NCBI GenBank assembly: GCA_022376515.1
Contig: WTXI01000141.1
Coordinates: forward strand, 31,954-95,953
Length of the DNA stretch: 64,000 bases
Reading direction: 5' to 3'
DNA from: Lactifluus volemus
Lineage: Eukaryota; Basidiomycota; Agaricomycetes; Russulales; Russulaceae
Both the position numbers and the translations under genes were made by a program. A model generated the notes under the pieces. That model saw nothing but the letters and a program-made list of their open reading frames with translations. It had not been told where the DNA came from and made no database searches. Below, in pieces: positions 48,975-61,546 of this stretch (its first letter is position 1; each line of letters begins with the position of its first letter).

Positions 48975-51900
48975 TCATGGTGAGCCATTCAGGGTAGGGT
49001 GAAGGAAAGACGAGTGCTGCGTTGGCGACGCCAGCCTCTCAGGGAGGAAGAGCGGTACAGTCGGGATCAGCTCGAAGATGTGCTGTCCCGTACCACGCGC
49101 AGGTCCGCCTGAACCAGGGCGCCCTTGTGGTACGTCTTCTGCGCGCATGACCCCATGAACCCGCGCCTCTTGTGATGGTGCCTCTTCCCAGCTTCCATTG
49201 GGGCCTGGCGCAGGGAGTGGTAATGACGCCCCGCGTCCGTCCCAAATGCATCGCAGGTCATGGCCCGGAATAATCTGGCACAGTCGTCCAGTTTCAACAT
49301 GTCGCACTTCGATGAAGCGCGAGTCGAAGATCAGGATGTATGGAGGGTGCCATGCGACGTGCTCTGCGGTACCCTCCCACTCGATCGTACCCTTCGTGCG
49401 ACTTGGGTCCCCATGTCGATTCACATACAACCCAAATTCTGCGAAGAAATATGAGTATCAAGAGAGGAAGCGAAAGTACATGAAGAATTACCATCATAGC
49501 ACAGCAGGAACTCGTTCTCGCTAGACCGGAACATACCCATTGGACGACATGACTCGCATCGTTTAGCGAGCTTCTCATGACGAGGATCGTCACGTTGTGG
49601 AATAGTTACGCTCTTGAAACTGCAGATAACGGATCAGACATCAACCGCGTAGATGAGGTACGAAGAGAGAAAGGCTGACTCGGAGAGATCCATGATCTCG
49701 AAGCCCTTTGTGCAGAGAATGGCGATCCTCGCTTTCAAGAAGATGAGGTCATATGATTCTGACGGGAGGAAGAAGTCCTGTCAAGTGGTGTCAACAGTGG
49801 GGTCCGTTCCCGGAGGTCGGAGAACGTATACGTACTCGGTAGACTCGGAACCACTCTGAGCGAGGCTGCCGCCAGCCAAGTCGGGAGCTGAGAGATACGG
49901 GAGCTTTTGTTCTCTCATTGATCTTGCCAACAACGGGCTCGAGTACGCGGAAAACACTATCAAGCTAACCGCCACGTGAGATCGACTTGAGGGGACAACT
50001 AGGAGACAAGTTTACCCCTTTCTTCTTCATGTAAATGACAAGGGTGCGTCCTCCAAGACTCCCAACGCTGAAAAAGTGTACGTCTTTGGAACCATTGAGC
50101 TTCTGCGGCGATGTGTTTGCACTATTTGGAGATGAAGGTACGAGTGCCTCAATATGGTATGCAAAGAGCGACTGAAAAAAAAAAAAATCGAATTTAACAA
50201 ATAAAAATCCGAGGTAGGTAAAATAGAAAGGGTCCTTTCCCCTTTCACCTTGTCGGCAAGAACGAGGAAAATTCCGAAGTCTTCTAACATCGCACATTGC
50301 GTAACCATCTTGAGGTGCAACACCCGGCGCATGGCTGCAAGGCGGTTTGAGCTTACAGAACGGCATCACGGCAACTCGAAAAAAAAACACCCTCACATCG
50401 AGAATCGTGCCGGTAACCGATCCAGACACCCTCCGCGCAACCGACCGCGACGAGAGCGCGGCCATCAGCCGTAGCTAGAAACGAACAAATTTAGCGACGA
50501 TGGTCTTTGTCCAAGCCGAGGCTTGCTTACTAAACGGCACGGAGCAGGTGACCTTCCCAGTAAACGCAATCTCCGTATTCCACGACTGATTCCCCGGTGG
50601 CGAGAGCATAGACGGGACAACAAAGGTATCCGAGCTGAGCGTCTCGACTTCGAACACCTTGTTCGACTCCTGCACGACCTTGCGCAACCCAATCGCTTCC
50701 TGAAGCTTCTCCTTCCAATCAGATCGGGCCTGAGTCGACTCGGCGTACACAGTGTACAACCCTCCGAGTCGGCCAGTGTGCAGTATCGTGCACGGGTACA
50801 CGGCGCGGGAGTCGGTCACCGGTTCCGGGTTGACACCTGGGGTGTTTACTTGTGCCGCATCCTTACCTCCGCCAAATCCACGGAGCAGGCCAATGCCGCG
50901 CTGTGTGGGGGGGTCGGTAAAGTTTGCAAGGGTCAACAGATCCAGGGGAATAGGCTGGATTATAAAGTCAGCTTCAGCACGCAGATGAAGTAAGGGCGGA
51001 AATTATATACTCGGCGGTTGACGTGGTACTTTGTAATCCCATCCTTCTCTTTCAACTTTGTCATCACCACTGTGCGCAATCACAATTAGCAACCATAGTG
51101 CCACGTCTCTCCCCCCTTCTTTGGACTTACAGTAATTGTCGAACAACAGAACAAACAGTTCGCTCCATCCACTCCATTCGAAACCCGTATCAGGCTGACG
51201 TAGGAGTTTCCCTGTGTAAATAAGCGACCGACTCTCGGCCAACAAATCCATATCCTACAACAGACAGTTTCTCACCCGGCTGACGCGAGTTGGAGAGGAC
51301 AGACTACTCACCACCACCTCGCCGGGCTTGAACACCAAATTCGAATTGTACCGCCACAACTCGACTTTCTGATTTGCGGACGTGACGCCTGGTTCCGTTT
51401 CCTTGAGCAGCGATTTGATCACTTCGATGACCTGAGGAATGCTCTCGTGGTCCTCGTGACCCTCGGTGCTGGCTTCCATTATGCCCTTCAGCAACAGCTC
51501 GTACCGCGCGAGACGTGGGATCGGCCGGTTCACAAAGTTCTTCATGTCGAGGCGGTTTGCATCCGGATGACGCGTACATTGCTGTAGGCAAAACCCAAAA
51601 AAAAAGCATGACTCCATACGCGCACGGAGGTCATGAAACGCGAAACACGGACCTCCACAAATTCTTTGAATGCTGAGTTTGTCGCCATTTCGTCGACAAT
51701 ACGGTACTCCGCAATCGGATAATTCGTAATATATTCCATATACGACTCCCGCCAGTTGAGTGCCGCATCAAAGATCGCAGCAGTGACGCTCTTGATCACT
51801 GGGTGCTCTTCCCGCTGAATAGCATGGAGTCGATCAAGCAACCTGCGGTGTTGCAAGTGCAGTGCGCCAAAATTGTGATACGAATCCATGATGAACGCCG

Positions 51901-54900
51901 ACAGTCGATCCCGGGGAATAATTGGTGGATCTGCCGCCCGCAGTGGCTGCACATACATCTACAAAAACACACGAACTCTGGATCAGATGAAATAATCGGG
52001 TAATGGGCTGTCAACGCTCACGATGTCGATGTTTTCCAGATCACGCACGTACTGCATCTCACCCTTGATGAGCTCAAAAATGATGCTGAAGAAAACCGGC
52101 GTCAGAAACGTTCAACACTCGTATTGTGATCGAGAGACGGTTCACCTCTGACGTTTCTGCTCCGCTTTGCTAATTTCCGCTCTCGAATCCTCGGGAACCA
52201 AATTATGCCACTCAAACTTGCCCGTCGGACCCCTGCACATCGCATGCTGGAATGTCTGCAGCACACACACTGCTTGCAGGCTCTTGAAAGCCTGCACGGC
52301 CTCCATAAGGAAGTCCACATCAGGATTCCCCTCCGCCGTCTCCTTCGCGATAGCTTCAAGCGCGTTCTCGTATTTTTGCACGTGCTCTGAGGGACGGTTC
52401 AAGAACACCTTGAGCTCTATCCTCCGAGTATCTGGGTGGCGGTTCGCATTCTATACGCAATTCGACACATTAGCCTATCTTGAAGGGACAGGATCGAAGT
52501 GCGGGGATTACCTCAAGGAAAAGCCTAAACTCATGATTCCTCTCTGTCTCTTCTTTTAACCGCTTCTCGGCGAGTGGCAAATGTCCGACATATGACGGAT
52601 AGACGAGCCTAAACTCCGTTGCAATCTCAAGGAAGATGTCACCGACGCGCTGAATGACGAGTGATTGTTCGCGTTGGCGGATGTTGAGGACCTCGAGTAA
52701 CTGGTGATTTGCATGACGAACTTCAAGGAAGTTTCCGAAAACCTCGTCGATAAAACCGTCGAGCTCTGTATAGGGTATCACAGGGGGAACAGCGTTACGC
52801 AGAGGCCGTATAAAGAGCTGTTATCAAAACGCGGGGGGGAGGGAACTTGTCAGCTACGATGTCCCATTTCCAGAACATTAAAGGCCGCACAGATTCGATG
52901 ACGTCAAGATCTTTGAGATATTGGACCTCTTTGGTAATGAGCTTGTGAATGATCGTCTGACGGCTAATCTCGCTTTCCGGGAGTGCGGCCAAAACAGAGG
53001 GATCGACGTGCGTGGCCCAGTCTTCGTCGAGCGAAACCGGCACCGGGTTCGGCGTCTCTTCCACAACCATCGTATCCGTCTGCACCACATTCCACCCAAT
53101 CAGAATAGCGCGAATGGTGAGGCACCAAAATAAGACGCACCCTCGCCCGACGTGGACAAGCAAAGGAGTAACACGGGCTGATATCCGAGCAGCTAGGCGC
53201 GTAGCACCGGGTCAGTACAGTTATCACGCTGGTAGGAAGCTCCTCGCGATCACGTGGAGCATCAGAAGGGCCCTCCTGGTCATCCAGAAACATGTAAACG
53301 TCCTCGACGCCGTCTTGGAGCACACCTCCGCCCCATTCGACCTCGTAGAAGAAAAGTTGTTGTTGGAGGCTGCGCGCGACTTGCACCGCGATCGCACGAT
53401 TGGTCGTTTCGATGCCTTGGTTGAGGAGGAGTTCAGAGACGATGCGCGACTGTAGTGTAGACTGTAACGTGACAAGTAGCGTCAGGGGCGGGGTGGTACG
53501 ACCCGGTCAGGACATGGACGTACGACGATGTCCCTGCCCGTAAACGCCCGCGGGTATGGGATGCTCCCCTTGACATGAGTCCCACGTGGCACCTGGTCGC
53601 GCAGCCAAACGGCAATGTTGCTGAGAAGCGAGAAGTTGACAAACGAATCAAGGCTCTCCTCCTCCGAGTCATACTCCTCATCGTCGTCATAATAATCCTC
53701 GTCCCCGTACGAATTCGTGGCGTCCTCCATAGCCTCACGGCTTTTGAGTCGCTCGATCTCAGAGGCCAAACGCGAGCGCGCGGTCGTCTCGGATCGAGCA
53801 GGCTCGTAGAGTGAGACGGTCGCCGATGAGGGCTTGGTGCTGGAGAACGAGTCCCCACGGCCAATGGGAGTGCGTTCCGCGATGATGTCCTTGCCCTTGC
53901 TAACACCGCTAAACGTCGTCGGCGCGGTGGACGTTGTCGCGACTGTCGACATTGTGATATTACGCTCCAGGCCGCTCGAAGACGTCGAGATGGTACTCGT
54001 TGATCGTAGCAGGCGCTCGTTGCTGGACACTGTAGGCGGAAAATGGTGATGTGGTCGGCCTGGTAGATACCTGAAAAAAAAGATATAAGGTCACTTACTG
54101 TGGGAGAGTGGCCGTGCAAACCCATGATTTCCTAGAGCAAGGATGTCATCCGAAGAGTTGCGATCGATGGTGCGGTTGGGCGGTGCGGGTGTTGGAACAT
54201 GGGGTGACGATTTGAGCGGTGGTGGTGGCGGAATGTTGGAGAGAGAGGCCACGTTAGACATGTAGGAGGCATCAAGAGGGAAGTAAGAGCTGCTAGCGTT
54301 GCTTATCGGAGAATAAAGGTCGACTGATGGCGATGAACTAGATGAGTCGTCCCAGTGGTCGGAACTTGAAGAATGTCCAGGTATTCGGGGCGCAGCCGTG
54401 CCGGGTGGTCGGTAGGGCGGTTGCATTTGGGGTGAGCTCCCAGAAGCGCCATTGATAGAAAAATTCCTTCCCACTGTCGGTGAGCTCCAGGGTTGAGCAC
54501 GTGTTCCAGGAGATGGGGAAGTATCAGGAATGGGCATAGGATATTGAGCTGAACCTGTACCACGGGTGTGCGCAGCAACTGGAGAGGGAGAACGCGGATC
54601 GGGCCGGCTATTGGATTCAGGACGCAACCCTGGTTGGGCCTTGTACGCAGGCCGCGGATCGCTAGGCAATCCACGATATGGGGGACGGTCTGAAGAGGAG
54701 GGAGAGGAGCCGTTGCCATTACCAAAGGGTTCTCCTATGTACTGTCGTCGAGGTCTGCAGAAATAGAGGATGTGAGAAGATGGATAAGTAAGCAGGAGAG
54801 TCACGCACAGTTCGGCGCCAGGCTTGACAGCACCAGTTGAGGCGGAGAGGGGGGGGTCTGGAGCGAATGGGTGGGGCTCGGGCATGCGAGAAGGGTAGGC

Positions 54901-55337
54901 GGGAGAAGTGTTGGGAGAGGCAGCGGGGAGCCTCGGTAGGGGACGAGGGCTCTTACCGAAAGTGGGAGAGGTGGGATACGTGGTTGGAGAGGGTAAGGGA
55001 CGACCGTTGTCGCGGGGACTGGGGGGAACTAAGAGGAAGATTGGAAAGCTTTGAGAGAAAAATAGCCGGGAAGAGAACGTTGCTTACCGCGGGGTTGTGA
55101 ATGCGGCGGTCTGGAGGATATATGCGAGTTGATACCCTCGTCGCTATGCGGGCTACAGCGAATATCGTGATCCATGGTTTCATTAGGTCTGCTAATAGAA
55201 AACGTCGAATTCGGGGAGAATTTTGAAGTGTTCGGGCTCGTTTCTTCAGCAAAGGCGCTCAGAACTTGGTCGTACAACTCTTGCAAGTCAGCATCTCCCG
55301 GAGGGGAACGGTGGGTAGAGGAGGCGATTGTCGGCAT
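48975..55337 (-). CDS. ROM2: Rho1-type guanine nucleotide exchange factor, DEP-DH-DH-PH-CNH
   Basis: ROM2/Rgf-family proteins activate Rho1 at the membrane in the cell wall integrity pathway. Read from 55,337: a Ser/Pro-rich N-terminus (to about 53,700, with an acidic run); DEP domain about 53,640-53,240 (LRDQVPRGTHVKGSIPYPRA, then YEVEWGGGVLQDGVEDVYMF); first DH about 53,000-52,145 (KEVQYLKDLDVIES ... FLNRPSEHVQKYENALEAI); second DH about 52,090-51,420 (SIIFELIKGEMQYVRDLENI ... RPIPRLARYELLLKGI); PH to about 50,680; CNH about 50,640 to the stop at 48,975 (FTGKVTCSVPF, GGRTLVIYMKKKG, IEVRHVETGRLCQIIPG). It is split by many short introns, for example GTGAACC..CAG around 52,147-52,090 and GTAAGC..TAG around 50,530-50,475. 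No break was found. It is the source of all RhoGEF fragments in the array and converges on NLR5. Confidence 0.85.
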
Positions 55338-55460
55338 TGCCGATGATGGCGATGATGATGGACGACAACGGTGATGATAAACGGAAGATCGTCTGATTTT
55401 TTATAAATGACGTTTGACAAACCCTCGGCTGTCTCTTTCTCTCCTCTGGCACCACTGCAC
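55338..55460. promoter_or_regulatory. Divergent promoter of RhoGEF and the tRNA methyltransferase
   Basis: Only 123 bp separate the two proposed start codons, which point away from each other, so both transcripts must start within or near this gap. No TATA box is evident. Confidence 0.55.
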
Positions 55461-57317
55461 ATGACCAATCTCTCACTCTCCTCCCAACTACAGCATGGAT
55501 CGGAAGCGTACATCGTCCGTCCAAGATCGTAAATATCCTTTCGGTTCAAGGAAGGTACCGTGTATCCCATTCTTTTTTGATACCATCAATCATCTCGCTA
55601 TAGATTACTCACCGACGACGCCGATGTTTGGTCCTACAACGCTTGGGACCATGTTCCTCCTCCACGAGATCAACATGCCACCATAGCTGCATCGCTCGCT
55701 CGTCAGCGTGCAGCTCCAGTCCCAGATCATGAAATGCACAAATACAATGCCAAGCCTGCAAAACACTGGTTCGGCTCCTCATCCATTCCTATCCCCTCCA
55801 CTCAACTTTATATCCCTAGGGACAATTTTTACAAGGCAAACGCCTCAAACTTCTTCAAGAACCGCCAGTGGTCATTCATTTTTACGTTGTTGATGCTGCT
55901 GCGCTTATTCATTCTTCACTGTCAGGCTACATCTAGAGTTTCCGGAAATCATCGCCGCTGCAGAGTCATCGGTGCGCATCTTTCGTAACGATGGAGACCC
56001 CAAGTCAAATTCATCAATCCTCACATATAGGCCGGGCGTCGCACCATTGTCGAAGTTGGCTGCGGTAGGTTTCCCTCCTGCTACGCGGCCACCCCAAAGT
56101 TATCTTGATTGCCGCGGGCTTGTGTATAGGCGCCGGAAACGCCATATTCCCCCTCCTGGCTCAAAACCGCAACCCCGAATTGCGTATACACGCCTTTGAT
56201 TACTCCTCACACGCAGTGAAGCTCGTCCAGGTCCGCTTTCTCAATTTTTATTGGCCGTCCCTTTTTGAATCACTTATTTTTTTCTGTTCCAAAAAGCAAA
56301 ACGATCTGTACACAGCCCCGCCCTGCGGAACCATCACCGCTTCGGTCTGGGATCTATCCTCCACATCGCCACCTCCTAATTTAGAGCCGCGCTCAGCCGA
56401 TTTCCTCGTTTTAGTATTTGTCCTCAGCGCTCTACATCCGTCCGAATGGCCGCGCGCTGTCTGCAACATCGCACAGGTATGTGTGTCTCGTTTTTCTTCC
56501 GTATGCCTCAATTTCCTATGCAATGCCAACACAAGACTTCCAAGTAGCTGATAGACGCCCGAATCTTGTTGTACAGATCTTGAAACCGGGCGGACTCGTG
56601 CTCATGCGCGACTATGGGCGCCACGACCTCACCCAGCTCCGCTTCAAAGCTGGGCGTCTCCTCGACGAAAACCTTTACATTCGCGGCGATAACACGCGCG
56701 TATACTTTTTCGAACTTGGTGCGTGTATATAATATGTACATAATCTCCCCCCCCCCTTCCACCCGCCTCGCGTCTTTTTTTTCGTCACTAAAATAGTATT
56801 TTGATGCGAATTTGTCTCAGACGAGCTGGCGCTACTGTTTACCGGTTCTCTGACGTCGCCGGATACGAATCTGGTTCAAGTCCAAGCGCACGAACCGAGC
56901 GGTGGCGGCGGCGGCGATGATGACGATGACGATAATGACCATGGAGAAGAACGTGGACATCTCACAGGCGAGGAGGAGTACACAGACACCCAGGCGCCTG
57001 TTCCTGGTCCCGCCAGTAATCCACTTCTCTCATCGACAGGCCGCTCTACGAGCGCACTCTCGAGCCCGAGCCCGAGCCCGAACGCCAATGCGGCTGATGC
57101 GTCCACGATCCACCCGTCGTTGCGAGATCTCTCTGCGCTGGGACTGGCCCACCCCTTGTTCACCATCGAGCAACTCGGCGTTGACCGCCGCCTGCTCGTG
57201 AACCGTAAGCGCCAGCTCAAGATGTACCGAGTCTGGATGCAGGGTAAATTCCGGCGCACCGAGACAAACGGGCTGTCCTCGGTTGCGGAACCCATGACGG
57301 ATGGCATCCTCTCCTGA
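55461..57317 (+). CDS. TRM140: tRNA m3C methyltransferase, METTL2/TRM140 family
   Basis: This family methylates cytidine 32 of threonine and serine tRNAs with S-adenosylmethionine. Exons: 55461-55528, 55604-55768, 55820-55870, 55926-55971, 56031-56064, 56130-56230, 56297-56476, 56577-56718 and 56821-57317. All phases close, giving 427 residues. Diagnostic parts: [46 protein letters not shown]-binding motif [66 protein letters not shown], and the C-terminal [19 protein letters not shown]. An insertion of roughly 100 residues that is Gly/Asp/Ser-rich (about 56,880-57,130) separates the core from the C-terminal [17 protein letters not shown] segment. The start at 55,461 was chosen because it alone joins to exon 2 in frame. 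Confidence 0.88.
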
Positions 57318-57525
57318 CCCTGAATGGCACTCATTACACCCTCAGAGCTATGTTATGGTGCGCTCTGTAGCTCCATGTAGAAGGAATGTTTATCGTAGTT
57401 GTGAAAAGTAGAAAAAGACAAGAAAGGTGTCAACATGTGAATACAGTGTCCACGGCAGAATCGCACAATCGATGGTATATGCGGTTCCTCCAGGACGAAG
57501 CAAAGGAGAGTAGAAATTTTGTCGC

Positions 57526-60159
57526 TCAGAAGATGGCGTTGAAGATCTTTTCGGTCAAGTTGCGTGGAGGTACTTCAGGTGCATCCGTTTCCTCGACAGA
57601 GGGGATACCCTATTTTTGTAAAATCAAGCATGTGAATTCTAACGTGACGGAAGCGCCTATAATAACGTACAGTGACAAAGTCCATATCGCGAGGACGCCA
57701 GAATGGTAACCGCATGTACAACGTCCAACCGATCCAGAGAGTGAAGAAGATGGGGATGTTGATGTATGCGGTGAGAAAGTCGTTCGTGTTCCATACGAAG
57801 AATACCTTGTAGCCGTTGACGAGGATGAAGATCGTCGTCCAGAAGACACCCCAGATGGCGAGGCCAGGTTGCAAGGGGTTCCAGTAAGCGAGTTTGGTGC
57901 GATCGAGGCCCTGGGCTTTGTGTCCACGCCCTGAGTAACCAGATTTTATTGGGGGCGCAAAAGTCAGCGCCTTCCTCGAACAAACGACAAAAGATGAAAC
58001 CCCCGTACAGAATTGGATGTAGGTCCAGCAGATGGACCACCAGGTAAAAAAGCCGGAGGTGGTGGAGAGGTTGACGAACCAGCTATACAAAAAAGGAGAC
58101 GCGATATAGTTTGAGTGCAAACGTTACTTGTACGAAAAACTAAGGATGCGTACTTGAAGACTTTGGCCGCACCAGATGAGACATTCATGAAAGAGAGAAG
58201 GGAGAAACAGCACTTGGAGAAAACGCAATAGTTGAGCCTTATGCATCGATACTTCTGAATATCAAGAAACGCACGCATGTCAGAACCGCGACGATGGGCA
58301 AACCGTTCTTTGTGCAGTACGTGAAGATGCGAGGAGCTTGACCACGGACAGCCAGACCGTACAAGATACGCGAGGAACAGAACAAGAATGAGTTGCCGGC
58401 AGAGAATGCGCTGGTGAAGATGGCTGCGTTAATTATGGAAGGCAAGGTGTGAATGCCAGCGCGGCGAATCGCAATGACGTATGGCGACTGGGTTGCTGTG
58501 CCATTCCCGTTGAGCAGGTTGGGGTCATTGTACGGGACGAGCATGCCGGTGATGAGAATACCAAGAATGTAGAAAATGACAATACGCCAGAACACGCGAC
58601 GGACGGCCTTTGAGATGTTGCGGCGCGGGTTCTCCGTCTCTGACGCGGCACTGCGTAAACTAGCTTTTAAAAACAACTCGAAAGAGGAGAAAGAAACTAA
58701 CATAGCGACGAGCTCCATCCCTTGGAAAGAGAAGCCAGCCTGTACAAGGACAGATACCCAACCCAGGAAGTGGTCGGTGGCCTTGTTCTTGACTAGACCA
58801 GGACCAGCGAGGGCGCCAGGATTCTTCCAGTACTAAACCCCAGAATCAGGATATATTCAAGCTATCCATTGACTAAGCTTTGAACTTACAGTGAAGCCGA
58901 GGCGCTTGTGGTCAGGACCTCCTCCAAGATCGATAATCAGACCACAGAAGATGAGTCCAGTGATGAGGGTGACTTTTGTTACAACGGTCAACATGACCAC
59001 ATAGGAGGAAGAATAAACATACGCTTGATGATAGAAAAGACAAACTCGGCTAAAATAACATCAGGCTGTTATTCTTTAGGGAATGGCAACTGAACCCACA
59101 TTCTCCAAAGTATCGGACGCCGAAAACATTGATCAGGCAGACAAGGAAGCAAAGTACAATAGTATAGCCAGCTTGGTGCTTGTGCTAACGAAGCATGTCT
59201 TGGTTCTTTCGTCAGCGGTTGAGGCGAGACTATACGCACATTGTCATCCCAGAAAGTGATAAGGATTGTCGCAGCCGTGATCTCGACGGGGACAGTGATA
59301 CTGGTAAGAGGGCTTTAATGTGGGGGCAGATATATCACGGTTCGAGGCTTACGCTTGTGCCTGCCGAAATACAGTGTTAAGTAACCTATTGGCAACAAAC
59401 AAGTTACAATGCCACTTACGTAGAAGTAATTCTGCAGTGGTAACGAACGGTGAACCAGCGTCCAAAGCAGAAAAAATTACAAATTACGTACCCAACCAAC
59501 CTGCATAGCCGGCAGAATAAGTACGGGCACACGAGGTTGAGGAAAATGAGCTTACAGCAGCACCAAAGGAAGGCTGAACCCAGCGGGCAGCTGCATAGAT
59601 CTCGTATCTAAGATTTTAGCCCGACGAGTCGATAGGAACTAACCAAAGTGAGGGAAAGTACCCGATATGGGTGCCAAAGCGGTCATTTCACCGATCGAGC
59701 ATAGTGTCCTGCTCTGTTGTTAGCGCTTGTTGTCGCAAGGTATACTCAACGGCGGACGTACGAATATGCCACCGTGCCGACCAACAAGTACGCGAGCAGA
59801 GCGCCAAGAGGACCGGCACCCTCTAGTGCGGAACCTGACCCAAGGAATAAACCTGTTCCAATCGTCCCCGCAATCTGTACGTGATTAGGCCATGTGTACA
59901 GATGACGGTAAGCAGAAGGCACTCACGGCGATCCTGTTGATTTTAAAACAGGGCTGAATATGATGAGCCACGATAGTATACGTAAAAAGACGGACATCTG
60001 GACATGGCGCTGCTTCAGGCGACGCTGAACACGGTCAAGGTCGGACTGGTCAAAGTTGTTCCGGTTTTCGGCAGGTCGGACAAAGGTGCCCAGGGGTGAT
60101 GCCTTCTCTGTGGACCCATGGTTGAAATTATTGACATCTTGTTCGTACATCGCCGACAT
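57526..60159 (-). CDS. Amino acid permease (APC superfamily, fungal YAT type)
   Basis: A plasma-membrane proton-coupled amino acid importer, expected to have twelve membrane helices. From 60,159: a cytosolic N-terminus with LKQRHVQMIAIAG-like sequence running into TM1 (AGTIGTGLFLGSGSALEGAG, exon about 59,876-59,757), then PISGTFPHF-, AARWVQPSFG- and GWNYFY-type segments in short exons. Next comes the large exon 58,718-58,250 with ASETENPRRNISKAVRRVFW and IFTSAFSAGNSFLFCSSRIL, and then C-terminal helices (57,577-58,120). A last intron (GTACGT..TAG, about 57,676-57,617) leads to the short acidic tail ending NLTEKIFNAIF at 57,526. Introns are numerous in the 5' half and I did not fix every junction. 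The substrate cannot be told. It is convergent with the methyltransferase, 208 bp apart. Confidence 0.82.
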
Positions 60160-61546
60160 GCTGGGAGTGGCTTCGAAGGCCTAAAGCCAGAGGGATTACA
60201 GGTGGGAGGGGAAAAAGAAGGTGGGGGTTCGGAGAAAGGGTGGAGAAAACCCGCGGAGTGTACGGTAGTTATAGGGCAGCGATTTCGGTTTTGTGAATCA
60301 CGAAGCCCATTCGAGATAAGACTAGATGCAAGATAGGACACTGCCTTGCCGGGTCTTTGAGATTACTGCCTCTTCAACTCACCTCGGGGCCATGACTAGA
60401 AAATTTCAGCCGCCGTAACTATCACAGTCGGTTATAACGATAGCAGAGCAATGCCGATTCGGTAGAAACAGCCACGAGAACCGAGAGAACTTTATGCAAG
60501 TCGATTCAATTCCTCGGATCGGAGGTTTGCCAAGGCAGACGTTACTGTATCGTCGATGCACTGCGGCGCGGACATCGTTGAGCTGACACCTTCGCTAATT
60601 TACCCACGGGAGGATAAGTCCCAGGCTTGTGGTATGAGTTTTGCTATACCGCGCACGGGCGGGCGATGTGTGTTCGATCAGATGGTCTAAGCGATTATGG
60701 TTACATGTGATGCCATAGGATTTGACAATTTGAAGCCAAGCGGGTGTGTGCATGTGGAAACAGAACACGAAGCTCGAAATTAATTAACCTCCGCGATCTC
60801 CACGGGTCCCGCCCTTATCAACTCCATAGTCAACAAATCATAGCCTCGGCACTTTGGAACATCCGTTGAATCCATAACCAGGCCTCCTCCCCTCAGCGAT
60901 TTCTTCGTTTTCATTACAGTGTTGGACAATAGATGCGATCGCCAGCACAAACCGCAATATAGAGCAGATAAATAAATATACTAGTCCTTGGCTCGGGGTC
61001 CCATGGCAGCACAAGGGGGGGGGGGAAGGCCAAGATTCTTTCAGGAGTAGGATCAATGGTTGTGCCCTGCCCTGCGCAGCATGTCCGGACCAACCACCAC
61101 CAGCCCATCGTACGCATAATGGTCACCGTGAGAAAGTTCTTTTTTTCTGAAATCAAGCACATAAGAATATGGTGTTGCTAAAAGTGTTGACGGGAGGTCC
61201 AGGCGGTCCGGTGTAATATTCAGTATGTGTGAGCAGTTGCAAAAATTATACTGGCAAGAGCACATACCGGTGTACAAAATTCTTCAAAAGATTTACATGA
61301 ATGGGGTTTGTTCCTACGTGGAGCAGAAATGTACTACATTTCCTGTTCACTCTCTCGTGACGCCAATAAACTAGGGACATATTCCAATTCTCCAGCCGTA
61401 CAACAATGACCCTGCTATGTTTTGATCAATTAGTTTTGATCCCCCTCGAAATGGCGGAAAGGAGGAAGATCACGTGTACGCTGTTTATTGCCGGTTGCGG
61501 TCGACGCCGACTCACACTGCAACTGCAGCTTACAGCATAGGAAATA
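60160..61546. other. Divergent intergenic region
   Basis: 1.39 kb between the start codons of the permease (minus) and the G-patch gene (plus). It contains a G-run at about 61,014-61,024 and short ORFs on the minus strand (60,838-61,277) that show no family resemblance and no supporting splice pattern. I see no gene, RNA or repeat here. Confidence 0.5.

Larger units (their letters stand above)
1..51677 (+). repeat. Segmental tandem array: five NLR units with RhoGEF and SDA1 debris
   Basis: Five NLR genes lie in direct orientation with 5' ends near 10.47, 21.10, 31.69 and 42.90 kb (the first is off the window). The spacers align with each other as well as the genes. Order: NLR1 - spacer A - NLR2 - spacer B - NLR3 - spacer B - NLR4 - spacer A' - NLR5 - intact RhoGEF. 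Spacers A and A' carry SDA1 remnants and a short RhoGEF tail. Spacers B carry a long RhoGEF 3' fragment. NLR2 and NLR5 share their 5' exon type and the sequence of the intron before the NACHT exon, and NLR3 and NLR4 share another, so each spacer type travels with the NLR downstream of it. The right edge given is where RhoGEF similarity in the type B units stops. Confidence 0.9.

Noticed and set aside
54837..55100. Plus-strand ORF over the RhoGEF N-terminus
   Set aside because: It is antisense to the Ser/Pro-rich coding region of RhoGEF and low in complexity. The minus strand shows family-consistent coding and splice sites.
60838..61277. Small minus-strand genes between the permease and GPATCH1
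   Set aside because: Overlapping short frames without family resemblance, flanked by a G-run and without a consistent intron pattern. Not enough to call a gene.
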